From assembly GCF_036541425.1 (NCBI RefSeq), contig NZ_JAZHFT010000018.1, positions 29,500 to 93,499 of the forward strand: a stretch of 64,000 bases of DNA. Reading direction: 5' to 3'. This document shows, in pieces, positions 28,878 through 36,982 of this stretch. The notes below the pieces were generated by a model. That model was not told the DNA's origin. It saw only the letters and a program-made list of their open reading frames with translations, and did not search any database. How positions within the stretch are numbered: position 1 is the first letter of the stretch; each line of letters opens with the position of its first letter. The DNA is from Consotaella aegiceratis. GTDB taxonomy: Bacteria > Pseudomonadota > Alphaproteobacteria > Rhizobiales > Rhizobiaceae. A program made the position numbers and the translations under genes.

Positions 28878-29529
28878 CCAGGAAACGCCAAAGGCGCCGT
28901 TCGAGACGCCCTATCCGAACTATGACGTGCTCGACAAATGGGATTCGCCGTCGTTCAACGACCAGACCCGCAAGGTGGTCGCCCATCGCCTGGCGAACGT
29001 TCCGCGCCGACGTTTCCTGAGCCCCGAGCAGTACAAGCTCGTGCGGGCGCTGATGGATGTGATCCTGCCGCAGCCCGAGCGAAGTGAACGGCACCGGATT
29101 CCCGTCGAGGCCTTCATCGACGAAATGCTTTACGACAACCAGGGCTCGGGCACCCGCTATGCCGACGTTCCGCCCATGCGCGAGGCCTGGGTCAAGGGTC
29201 TCGCCGCGATCGAGCATGAGGCGCGCGCCCGTCACGGAGCTACCTTCGAAGCCCTTCCCGAGGACGACAAGCGCGCGCTTCTGGCCATGATCGACGAGGG
29301 CAAGGTCAATCCGCAGGCCTGGAACGGGCTGAAGCCTCGGCGCTTCTTCCGCGACATCCTGCTCAAGGAATCGGTCAAGCTCTACTACGCCCACCCCACG
29401 GCCTGGAACGAGATCGGCTTCGGCGGCCCGGCCTCGCCGCGCGGCTATCTGCGCCTTGGCCCCGATATGCGCGATCCCTGGGAGGCGGAGGAAGCCCGCA
29501 CTCCGCAAACCGTGGAGACGTTCTCATGA
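28870..29529 (+). CDS. Gluconate 2-dehydrogenase subunit 3 family protein
   Basis: A 219-residue protein with the features of the small subunit of membrane-bound GMC dehydrogenases: VPRRRFLSPEQYKLVRALMD near residue 45, ILPQPERSERHRIPVEAFID, and a C-terminal block PTAWNEIGFGGPASPRGYL. Canonical members carry a Tat signal that carries the flavoprotein across the membrane; here the N terminus (MTDQETPKAPFETPYPNYD) has no signal peptide. It overlaps both neighbours (8 and 4 bases), so the three proteins are probably made as a complex. Confidence 0.85.
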   Translation: MTDQETPKAPFETPYPNYDVLDKWDSPSFNDQTRKVVAHRLANVPRRRFLSPEQYKLVRALMDVILPQPERSERHRIPVEAFIDEMLYDNQGSGTRYADVPPMREAWVKGLAAIEHEARARHGATFEALPEDDKRALLAMIDEGKVNPQAWNGLKPRRFFRDILLKESVKLYYAHPTAWNEIGFGGPASPRGYLRLGPDMRDPWEAEEARTPQTVETFS

Positions 29530-31196
29530 GCGGCATCGTCTCCGATGCAGAGACGCGGCCGCGCGCCACGGGCGGACAGGCGCCCAACGTCTTTCGGCCC
29601 GACGAATGGGTGCCAATGGCCGAATTCTCCGACACCGAGGCGGTCGATTTCGCCATCGTCGGGACAGGCTGCGGCGGCAGCGTTCTCGCGGCGCGGCTTG
29701 CCGAGGCCGGCCATTCGGTCGTCGCCTTCGACGCGGGAGCCTTCTACCGGCCGCTCCAGGATTTCGCCTCGGACGAAAAAGAACAGGAAAAGCTCTACTG
29801 GCGGGACGAACGCATTTCCGGCGGCGACAATCCGTTGGAGTTCGGCTCCAACAATTCCGGCAAGGCCGTGGGCGGCTCCACGGTCCATTTCCAGATGGTG
29901 ACGCTGCGCTTTCGCCCGGAATGGTTCAAGTCGCGCTCGCTCCTCGGCTACGGCCATGACTGGCCGGTCGATTGGCGCGAGATGTGGCAGTACTACGCCG
30001 AGGCCGAGAACGCGATGAAGATCGCCGGTCCCCTCGCCTATCCCTGGGGGCCGCATCGCGGGCGGTACCCCTACCGCGAGCACGAGCTGTCCGCCTCCGC
30101 GCTGGTGCTCGCCAAGGGCGCGGAGGCGCTCGGCGTCGACTGGGCGCCCACGCCGACGGCCTCGATCTCGGCGCCGCGCGGCGAGGCGCACCCCTGCGTC
30201 TATCGCGGCTTCTGCAAGATCGGCTGTTCGACCAACGCCAAGCAGTCGATGCTCGTCACTTTCGTTCCCCGAGCCTTGAAGGCCGGGGCGGAAATCCGCG
30301 ACCTTGCCATGGTCGGCCGGATCGACAGCGGGCTCGACGGCCGCGTCAAGGGCGTTCACTATCATCGCGGCGGCCAATGGCGCTATCAGCGGGCGAAGGC
30401 CGTGATCGTCGCCGGCTATTCGATCGAGACGCCGCGCCTTCTCCTCAACTCAACTTCGCCGCAGCATCCCGACGGCCTCGCCAACTCCTCCGGCCTCGTC
30501 GGCAAGGGCCTGATGGCCCATTCCAACGACGCCGTCTGGGGCGTGATGGACGAGGAGATCCGCTGGTACAAAGGCCCGCCGTCGCTCGCCGTCTGCGAGC
30601 ACTGGAACTATCAGGACGAAGGCAAGGATTTTTTCGGCGGCTATTCGTTCATGAGCCAGGGGCCGCTACCCACCGACTTCGCGACCACGCTCGCCACCAG
30701 CAAAGGCGTTTTCGGTCCCGAGCTGCGCAAGTGGATGGGCCTCTACAATCACATGGCGGGCCTTAAGATCGTCGGCGAGACCATGCCCCAGGACGAGAAC
30801 CGCGTCGAACTGTCGGACGAGAAGGACGAGCTCGGCCTGCCGATTCCCAAGGTCACCTTTTCCTACTCCGACAACGACAAGCGCCTCGTCGCCCATTCGC
30901 GCGATTTCATGACCCGCATGATGGAGGCGGCCGGCGGCCGGCACCTCTTCGCCACGGGCGGCACCGCCCACCTGATGGGCGGCTGCCGCATGGGCGACGA
31001 TCCGAAGACGAGCGTGGTGCGCTCCGACGGACGAACCTGGGATATCCCCAACCTCTTCGTCTGCGACGGCTCGCTGTTCCCGACAGCCGGTGGGGTCAAT
31101 CCATCGCTCACCATTGTCGCCAATGCGCTGCGGATCGCCGACCGGATCATCGATCTCTGCCTCAACGGCGAGCTTCAGCGGGGTCACCATCTCTAA
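29526..31196 (+). CDS. GMC-family FAD-dependent oxidoreductase (gluconate 2-dehydrogenase large-subunit type)
   Basis: A 556-residue flavoprotein oxidising an alcohol or sugar acid. FAD-binding GTGCGGS lies at residues 46-52, the second FAD region is NSGKAVGGSTVHFQ, and the C-terminal catalytic area has HLMGGCRMGDDP and GGVNPSLTIVANALRIAD (histidine and asparagine regions of GMC enzymes). A four-cysteine area (CVYRGFCKIGCSTNAK) occurs mid-protein, as in gluconate and sorbose dehydrogenase large subunits. It is the last gene of the operon with subunit 3 and the four-histidine membrane protein. No cytochrome c (CxxCH) gene accompanies it. No signal peptide is visible. Confidence 0.9.
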   Translation: MSGIVSDAETRPRATGGQAPNVFRPDEWVPMAEFSDTEAVDFAIVGTGCGGSVLAARLAEAGHSVVAFDAGAFYRPLQDFASDEKEQEKLYWRDERISGGDNPLEFGSNNSGKAVGGSTVHFQMVTLRFRPEWFKSRSLLGYGHDWPVDWREMWQYYAEAENAMKIAGPLAYPWGPHRGRYPYREHELSASALVLAKGAEALGVDWAPTPTASISAPRGEAHPCVYRGFCKIGCSTNAKQSMLVTFVPRALKAGAEIRDLAMVGRIDSGLDGRVKGVHYHRGGQWRYQRAKAVIVAGYSIETPRLLLNSTSPQHPDGLANSSGLVGKGLMAHSNDAVWGVMDEEIRWYKGPPSLAVCEHWNYQDEGKDFFGGYSFMSQGPLPTDFATTLATSKGVFGPELRKWMGLYNHMAGLKIVGETMPQDENRVELSDEKDELGLPIPKVTFSYSDNDKRLVAHSRDFMTRMMEAAGGRHLFATGGTAHLMGGCRMGDDPKTSVVRSDGRTWDIPNLFVCDGSLFPTAGGVNPSLTIVANALRIADRIIDLCLNGELQRGHHL

Positions 31197-31336
31197 GTGC
31201 CAAGCGACACCGATGGGCCTGCCGCGCCAGTCGCTGCCGTCAGGAACGCCTTTTGCGATCGAAGCCCACACCTGCCGTCGACCGAGCCCCCACGGCTTCA
31301 GATGTCGGCATGATTGCCCTGGCCCGTAAATTCCGG

Positions 31337-31504
31337 TCAGAACTGCAGGACCTCCCCGAAGACATACCGGTCGGAGGGATCGAACCATAGATGGATCTCG
31401 CGATGGCGGTGATCTTCAGGGTAAGGGGTTTTGAGAAAAAGACGCGTGCGCCGGTCGCCCGTCCAATTCCACCAGCCAGACGATGATGCGCAAACCTTTC
31501 CCAT
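31337..31504 (-). CDS. Possible small gene or gene remnant
   Basis: A 55-codon reading frame starts at the ATG at 31504 and encodes a tryptophan-, histidine- and aspartate-rich peptide (SSSGWWNWTGDRR, then EIHLWFDPSDRYVFGEVLQF). The composition looks like the C-terminal part of a real globular protein rather than random GC-rich translation. It lies just downstream of the flavin monooxygenase gene on the same strand. I cannot name a family. It may be the tail of a deleted gene. The rest of the 337-base gap 31197-31533 shows nothing else. Confidence 0.3.
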   Translation of the reverse strand: MGKVCASSSGWWNWTGDRRTRLFLKTPYPEDHRHREIHLWFDPSDRYVFGEVLQF

Positions 31505-31533
31505 GGCTATCGGTCTGCGGGACAAGCCGATCG

Positions 31534-32832
31534 CTATTCGCGCAGATGGTCGGCAAAGGTGGCCCCTGCGTAATCCGACCGGAAAAGTCCGGCTTCGGCG
31601 AGGCGTGGAATCATCTCGTCCAGCGCGAGCCGCATCGAGCCGACAGAGCCTCCAGGCAGGGCGACGAAGCCGTCGATCGCACCGGCGTCGGTCCAATCGC
31701 GGATCGCTTCGACGGCATCGTCGACCGTGCCGATCACCTGCCAGTGGGCCGAGCCGATCACTTCGGGTCGATCCAGAAGGTCGGCGACCGTCGGCTGCTC
31801 GCGCAGGATCAGCCGGCGCAGCAGGTCCGAATGGGTCCGGCTGCGGACGTTTGCCGGGAGCTCTGGAAGATCGTCGGCAGTGATCCGCCTGTCGACCGGC
31901 CAGCCGGCGAGGTCGAGCCCGACCATCTGCCGGATCGAGGCCAGTTTTCGAGCCGGCGCCAGCCGCGCATGCGTCTCATTGAACAACGCGCGAGCCTCCG
32001 CGCGGCTCGGCGCGAGATAGAGGCTGAGGCCGGGCAGCAGGCGGATGTCGTCGGGCGACCGGCCGTGGTTTGCAGCTCGCTCCCGAAGGTCCTGACGCAA
32101 CTCCATCGCCGCCTCCTTGTCGGGGGTCGAGGCGAAGATTGCATCGGCGATCGCGGACGCGAAATGGCGGCCCTGAGGTGATGCTCCAGCCTGAATCAGC
32201 GGGATCGAGGTCTCGCCGAAGGCCGGCAGGTTCAACGGCCCCCTGACCTGAAAGTGCTGGCCGCGATGGTCGATGGCACGGACCTGCGCCGGGTCGGCAT
32301 AACGTCCGGTGGCCCGATCGAGCTTCAAGGCTTCGGCCGGATAGCTCGCCCACAGACGCCGCACCACCTCGGTGAACTCGGCCGCCCGCGCATAGCGATC
32401 GTCCGCAGAAGGCATCGCCTCAAGGCCGAAATTCTCGTTGCCGTCCAGAGCAGTAACGATGTTCCAGCCAGCGCGGCCCCGGCTGATCCAGTTGAGAGAC
32501 TGGATCTGCCGCGCCACCACATAGGGCGGATAAAACGTCGTGGAGACGGTGGACAAAAGGCCGATATGCGAGGTCGCGTGAGCGATGGAGGCAAGCAGCA
32601 CGGTCGGGTCGAGACTGCCGAAACCCGGACCGTTCTCCAACATGGCCTCGTTCAGATAGAGCGTGTCGGGGCGGAAGACGAAGTCGAGCTTGGCGGCCTC
32701 CGCACGCCGCGCCACATCGATCGCGAAGGCGCTGCCGTAGAGGTCTTCGATCGCGCTGTCCGTCCTGCGCCACGCATCGCCGCTCAACCAGGTGGGGGCC
32801 AGGGACATGCCGATATGAAGCCTCTTGGCCAT
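31534..32832 (-). CDS. FMN-dependent monooxygenase, NtaA/SnaA/DszA family (luciferase-like)
   Basis: A 432-residue flavin-dependent monooxygenase of the bacterial-luciferase fold. Family hallmarks are RPDTLYLNEAM near residue 60, GLLSTVSTTFYPPYVVAR near 100, LNWISRGRAGWNIVTALDG (here split over two strands) and LIQAGASPQGRHFA. Known members use FMNH2 from a separate reductase to oxidise aminopolycarboxylates (NTA, EDTA), thiophenes or sulfur compounds. No dedicated flavin reductase gene is adjacent. The start at 32832 (MAKRLHIGMS) is the first residue aligned with the family. It is divergent from the siderophore ATPase gene. Confidence 0.88.
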   Translation of the reverse strand: MAKRLHIGMSLAPTWLSGDAWRRTDSAIEDLYGSAFAIDVARRAEAAKLDFVFRPDTLYLNEAMLENGPGFGSLDPTVLLASIAHATSHIGLLSTVSTTFYPPYVVARQIQSLNWISRGRAGWNIVTALDGNENFGLEAMPSADDRYARAAEFTEVVRRLWASYPAEALKLDRATGRYADPAQVRAIDHRGQHFQVRGPLNLPAFGETSIPLIQAGASPQGRHFASAIADAIFASTPDKEAAMELRQDLRERAANHGRSPDDIRLLPGLSLYLAPSRAEARALFNETHARLAPARKLASIRQMVGLDLAGWPVDRRITADDLPELPANVRSRTHSDLLRRLILREQPTVADLLDRPEVIGSAHWQVIGTVDDAVEAIRDWTDAGAIDGFVALPGGSVGSMRLALDEMIPRLAEAGLFRSDYAGATFADHLRE

Positions 32833-32973
32833 CCGCGTTGCGCTCCGTTGATCATGCGTGTGGATTATCGTCGCGGCACGCAGACGTTCGCGATCGCGGA
32901 AGGGATTCCGCATTGCTGAATGTAATACTCTTGTTTAGGGTCCGCGCAAGCGCGTGAAGGGAATGGAGCAGCC

Positions 32974-33762
32974 GTGCTCGAAACGAAGAACGTGACGGCC
33001 TCCTATGGCGAGGCTCCGGTTTTGCAGGACGTCTCCGTCGAGTTTGCAGCGGGTCGGCTGACCGCCCTGGTCGGGCCGAACGGCTGCGGGAAATCCACCC
33101 TGCTCAAGGCGATCATGGGCTTCGTTTCGGTGTCGCGCGGCGAGGTCGTGCTGGGAGATCGCCCGATCCGCGACTTCGGGCGTCGCGCGCTCGCCCGGCG
33201 CATTGCCTATCTGCCGCAGGAAAGCCACTGCCCGGATTACATGACGCTCGGCGAGCTGGTCGAACTCGCCGGCTATGCGCGCTATTCGTGGATCGGCGGC
33301 CCCTCGGCGCAGGATCGGCTCCTGTTTCGCGAGGCGCTCGACATCGTCGGACTGGCCGATCTGGCGCATCGGCCGGTCAACGCCTTGTCCGGCGGCCAGC
33401 GCCAGCGAGCCTTCATCGCCATGGTGCTGGCCCAGGACGCCGACATCGTCCTGATGGACGAACCGGTGAACCACCTCGACCTCAAATATCAGTATGCGGT
33501 CCTCGATCTGGTGCGCGATCTGACGCTGCGCCACGGCAAGACGGTGATCGCGGTGCTGCACGACCTCAATCTCACGGCCGCCTTCGCCGATGACGTCGTG
33601 ATGCTGCGCGACGGGCGGGTCATGGCAGCCGGCCCGGTAGCCGCTACGGTCAACCCGGCGACGGTCGAGGCGGTCTTCGACTTGAAGGCGGATATTTTCG
33701 CACGCGATGGACGGCTGGTCTGTCTCCCGTTCCAGACCGGCCGCCCCGCGCTGTGCGCATGA
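32974..33762 (+). CDS. Iron-siderophore ABC transporter ATPase (FepC/FhuC type)
   Basis: A 262-residue ATPase: Walker A GPNGCGKST, Q-loop YLPQESHCPDYMT, signature LSGGQRQRAFIAMVL, Walker B DIVLMDEPVNHLD, switch histidine in VLHDLNL. The H-loop and C-terminal wording are those of siderophore importers. The start is a GTG at 32974 after GGAG. It is the first gene of a translationally coupled set (ATGA overlaps with both permease genes). It powers import of ferric-siderophore through the permeases at 33759 and 34769. Confidence 0.93.
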   Translation: MLETKNVTASYGEAPVLQDVSVEFAAGRLTALVGPNGCGKSTLLKAIMGFVSVSRGEVVLGDRPIRDFGRRALARRIAYLPQESHCPDYMTLGELVELAGYARYSWIGGPSAQDRLLFREALDIVGLADLAHRPVNALSGGQRQRAFIAMVLAQDADIVLMDEPVNHLDLKYQYAVLDLVRDLTLRHGKTVIAVLHDLNLTAAFADDVVMLRDGRVMAAGPVAATVNPATVEAVFDLKADIFARDGRLVCLPFQTGRPALCA

Positions 33763-34772
33763 ACCGCCGGGTCATTTTCATCTTCAGCGCGGTGATCGCG
33801 CTGCTGATTTGCCTGATGGCGGATCTGTCGATCGGCGCCATCGGCATATCCTGGCGCACCGTGATTGGCGCGTTCGTTCGGTTCGACGCCGACAACTACG
33901 ACCATTTCGTCGTACTCTATCAACGTTTCCCCCGCGCGCTGATCGCCGTTTATGTGGGCGCTACGATGGCGACGGGAGGCTTGGTGCTGCAGGGGCTGAC
34001 GCGCAATCCCCTGGCGGCGCCCGCGACGCTTGGGATCAATGCCGGCGCGACCCTCTTCGTCGTGGCCGCTGCCTACGCGCTCGGTCTCGGCGCGGCGGCA
34101 CTCGGAGTGGCAGCCCTCCTCGGCGGCGTCACAGGCTTCCTGTGCTGTCTGGCCGTAGCGCGGCTGGCCGACCCGTCCCGCGATCCCCGCGGCTTGGCGT
34201 TGATCCTGTCGGGCGCCCTGGTTTCCATGCTCTTCATCGGATTGGCCAACGCCTTCCTGCTGGCCGACCCGGCGCGCCGCACCGATTTCCTCGGCTGGGT
34301 CACCGGCAACATCAATCACGTCTACGCCGACCGCCTCGCCCTGGTCTGGCCGATCGGGCTTTCGGCGCTCTCGGTGCTGATGCTATTGGCGCGTCCTCTC
34401 ACCCTGATCACGCTGGGTGTCGACAAGGCCGCCTCTGCCGGAGTGGCCGTGGCTCGCGTAACGTGGCTGGCGCTGGCCGCGGTGACCCTGGGATCGGCGT
34501 CGGCCGTCGCCATCTGCGGGCCGGTCGGCTTCATCGGCCTGATCGTTCCGCATATGGTGCGCCCCTTCGTCGGCTCTTCGCTGGTGCTCGCGCTGCCCAC
34601 CTGCGCCGTGACAGGAGCCGCGGTCTGCCTCGTCGCCGATCTCATCGCGCGCCAGGCCCTCGCACCCTACGTGCTGCACACCGGGCTGATCATGGATCTG
34701 CTGGGCGGGCTGATCTTCGTGCTGATCGTCCGGCGCTTCTATCTGCAGCCGGGCGCGAGGTCCGCGCCATGA
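33759..34772 (+). CDS. Iron-siderophore ABC transporter permease (FecCD family)
   Basis: A 337-residue FecCD-type permease with about nine to ten spans; the diagnostic stretch LQGLTRNPLAAPATLGINAG lies near residue 75 and GPVGFIGLIVPHMVR near 255. The ATG at 33759 overlaps the ATPase stop as ATGA. With the next gene it forms a heterodimeric channel of the FepD/FepG kind. Confidence 0.93.
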   Translation: MNRRVIFIFSAVIALLICLMADLSIGAIGISWRTVIGAFVRFDADNYDHFVVLYQRFPRALIAVYVGATMATGGLVLQGLTRNPLAAPATLGINAGATLFVVAAAYALGLGAAALGVAALLGGVTGFLCCLAVARLADPSRDPRGLALILSGALVSMLFIGLANAFLLADPARRTDFLGWVTGNINHVYADRLALVWPIGLSALSVLMLLARPLTLITLGVDKAASAGVAVARVTWLALAAVTLGSASAVAICGPVGFIGLIVPHMVRPFVGSSLVLALPTCAVTGAAVCLVADLIARQALAPYVLHTGLIMDLLGGLIFVLIVRRFYLQPGARSAP

Positions 34773-35833
34773 GGCCGGATCGCGCCCTCGACGGCACGGC
34801 GCTGCTGCGGCTGAAGAGCGGCTTGCAGCTCCGGCTCGGCAATCTGGCCGCCGCTCTCGGCCTGGTTGCCGCGGCCGCCGCTCTCGGCGGCCTGTCGATC
34901 GGCATCGGTGTCACGAGCATAGGCCCCACCACGCTCCTCGAAGCTTTGACCGGAAGTGCGATCGGCCAGGATCAAGCCTTCGCGTTATGGACCGTGCGGC
35001 TGCCGCATATCCTGATCGGCTTCATGGCAGGCTGGTCGGTGGCGCTCTCGGGCGCCATGCTCCAATCGCTGGCGCGCAATCCGCTGGCCGATCCTGGCTT
35101 GCTCGGGCTCAGCCAGGGTTCGATGGTAACCATCCTCGTGCTCCTCCTCGCCGTGCCGAGCGCCCCGCTTGGACTGGTTCCCTTGGCCGCGATCGTCGGA
35201 GGCGTAGCCGTGGCAGGGCTGTTGATCGGACTGACTAGCGGCGGCCGCGGCGACGGGCTGGCGATCCTGCTCATGGGTATCGCGCTCGAGTCGGCCCTGT
35301 CGTCGGTGACGTCGATCCTGATCCTCTATACCCCGCCGGAAACGTCCTACGCGGTGTCGGACTGGATGGCGGGCTCGCTGTTTCAGGCGAGTTGGGCGGC
35401 GATCGCCGCGCTGGCGCCCTGGTTCGCGCTCAGCCTGCCGGCGATCCTGCTGATCGGCAGAACTACGCCGGCTTATGATCTTGGAGACGAGATGGCGATG
35501 GCGATCGGCGAACCGGTCCGCTGGTCAAAACCCGTGATCCTGCTCGTTGCGGTCCTGTTGACGTCGACAGCGGTGACGGCGGTCGGGCCGCTGGTCTTTC
35601 TCGGTGTGATGGCCCCGCATCTGGCCGAAGGCATCAGCCGGGCGTTTGGACGGGCGCGTCTCATCCTGTCGGGGTTGATGGGCGGACTTCTGGTGGTCGC
35701 CGCCGACGCTTTGACACGAGCCTTGGCCAGCGACATCGCGTTGCCGGTCGGCACCAGCGTGACCGTGATCGGCGTTCCCCTGTTCGTCATCTCGCTGCGG
35801 CTCAGGGCACTCCGCAGGCTCCAAGCCCAGTGA
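34769..35833 (+). CDS. Iron-siderophore ABC transporter permease (FecCD family), second subunit
   Basis: A 354-residue permease beginning MRPDRALDGTALLRLKSG. Conserved segments are LQSLARNPLADPGLLGLSQG and TAVGPLVFLGVMAPHLAEGI. It overlaps the preceding permease by 4 bases (ATGA) and is followed by the binding-protein gene after 28 bases. Membrane partner of the protein encoded at 33759. Confidence 0.93.
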   Translation: MRPDRALDGTALLRLKSGLQLRLGNLAAALGLVAAAAALGGLSIGIGVTSIGPTTLLEALTGSAIGQDQAFALWTVRLPHILIGFMAGWSVALSGAMLQSLARNPLADPGLLGLSQGSMVTILVLLLAVPSAPLGLVPLAAIVGGVAVAGLLIGLTSGGRGDGLAILLMGIALESALSSVTSILILYTPPETSYAVSDWMAGSLFQASWAAIAALAPWFALSLPAILLIGRTTPAYDLGDEMAMAIGEPVRWSKPVILLVAVLLTSTAVTAVGPLVFLGVMAPHLAEGISRAFGRARLILSGLMGGLLVVAADALTRALASDIALPVGTSVTVIGVPLFVISLRLRALRRLQAQ

Positions 35834-35861
35834 AACCGAATCCATGAAGGAAAGAGTCGGA

Positions 35862-36827
35862 ATGCGCGCGAGCATCTTTTTTGCCGCCCTGTTGGTTACC
35901 CAGACCGCCCTTGCGGCCGACAAGACCGCCACCGACGCTGCCGGCCGTTCGGTTTCGGTGCCCGAGCACCCCGAACGGGTCGTCGTGCTGCACGAGCCAC
36001 TGATCGGCGTACCGCTGGCCGATCTGGGCCTGGCGCCGATCGGCAGCTACGGCCGCGACGATGCAGGGAAAACCTTGATGTCGGTCGGTTTCTACGAGGC
36101 GGTCCTCGGCTCGCGGGCGCCTTCCCCGTTGCCGAAAGGGATCGGCGCGCTCGGCAATCTGGACCTGGAAAAGGTACGGGCGCTCGATCCGGATCTGATC
36201 GTCGGCACCGAGCATGATCTCGACAAGGCCGAAAGGCTGTCGACGGTGGCGCCCGTCTATCTGCAGCCGAGCAGCACGGGTCTGGTAAGCGGCTTCGCTG
36301 CGGAGGGCATGCTCGCCGACCTCGTCGGTCGGCAAGAGGAATTCACGGCGCGCCAGGAGACCTATCATCATCGCGTCGACGCGGTCCGGGCGTCCTTGCC
36401 GGTCGATCCCAACTGCCAGACCTATCTGGCGATCTTCCTGACGGACCAGATCAACGCGGTGGGCGAGATGTCCGGTGCGATCCAGGCCATCGAGGATCTG
36501 GGCTTTCGACGCGCCGACCTCGGCGAGCCCGGTGCGCCATCGGCCTTCGGCTCCACCCTGCTCGTGCCCCTCAGCGCCGAAGTCTTCGGGCGGCTCGATC
36601 CGGATCTTCTGATCGTGATGAACAGTTACACCGGCAGCGATCGCGACGAGGCGGCCATCCGGGCTCGACTGGACCGGATCGTGCCCGGCTGGGATCGGTT
36701 TCTGAAGCCCGCCCGCGAGGGTCGCATCGTGTTTCTGGATTCGGCCGAGGTGACCACGCCGTCGATTGCCAGCGCGCTGAACACGTTGGAAGCCTTCGAG
36801 GAATGGGCCGGAGCAAGGCAGCCATAG
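35862..36827 (+). CDS. Iron-siderophore ABC transporter substrate-binding protein
   Basis: A 321-residue periplasmic binding protein of the FepB/BtuF-like class. A short signal peptide (MRASIFFAALLVTQTALA) ends at AAD. The mature protein opens DAAGRSVSVPEHPERVVVLH, the classical start of this family, and later shows LDLEKVRALDPDLIVGTEHD. The ATG at 35862 (preceded by AAGGAAAGAG) is preferred to 35844. It delivers Fe-siderophore to the FecCD permeases. Its gene ends opposite the TonB receptor, with a perfect hairpin between them. Confidence 0.92.
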   Translation: MRASIFFAALLVTQTALAADKTATDAAGRSVSVPEHPERVVVLHEPLIGVPLADLGLAPIGSYGRDDAGKTLMSVGFYEAVLGSRAPSPLPKGIGALGNLDLEKVRALDPDLIVGTEHDLDKAERLSTVAPVYLQPSSTGLVSGFAAEGMLADLVGRQEEFTARQETYHHRVDAVRASLPVDPNCQTYLAIFLTDQINAVGEMSGAIQAIEDLGFRRADLGEPGAPSAFGSTLLVPLSAEVFGRLDPDLLIVMNSYTGSDRDEAAIRARLDRIVPGWDRFLKPAREGRIVFLDSAEVTTPSIASALNTLEAFEEWAGARQP

Positions 36828-36905
36828 AGATTGTGGCCCGTCGAGCGTCCTGGCCTTGAGCATCGCAAGAGCGGAACGTGATTGGGTGGCGCTCCCTCTT
36901 CGACG

Positions 36906-36942
36906 CATCATCCCGAACGGCCTGCGACCGTTCGGGATGATG
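36906..36942. terminator. Perfect 15-bp hairpin between convergent genes
   Basis: CATCATCCCGAACGG (906-920 within this kilobase) pairs exactly with CCGTTCGGGATGATG (928-942) around a 7-base loop. It sits between the end of the binding-protein gene and the end of the TonB receptor gene. There is no T tract, but the symmetric stem could end transcription from both sides. Confidence 0.6.
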
Positions 36943-36982
36943 ATTGGCAGCGAGCAGCGCCGGCAAGACCCCTCGATCCGGC

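Noticed and set aside
32833..32973. Fur or IRO box upstream of the siderophore ATPase gene
   Set aside because: Only a one-mismatch TGA-N9-TCT was seen; too short and imperfect to annotate as a site.
33707..34768. 5' extension of the second FecCD permease frame to 708 codons
   Set aside because: The first half is an out-of-frame reading of the first permease gene. The ATGA overlap at 34769 and immediate homology define the true start.
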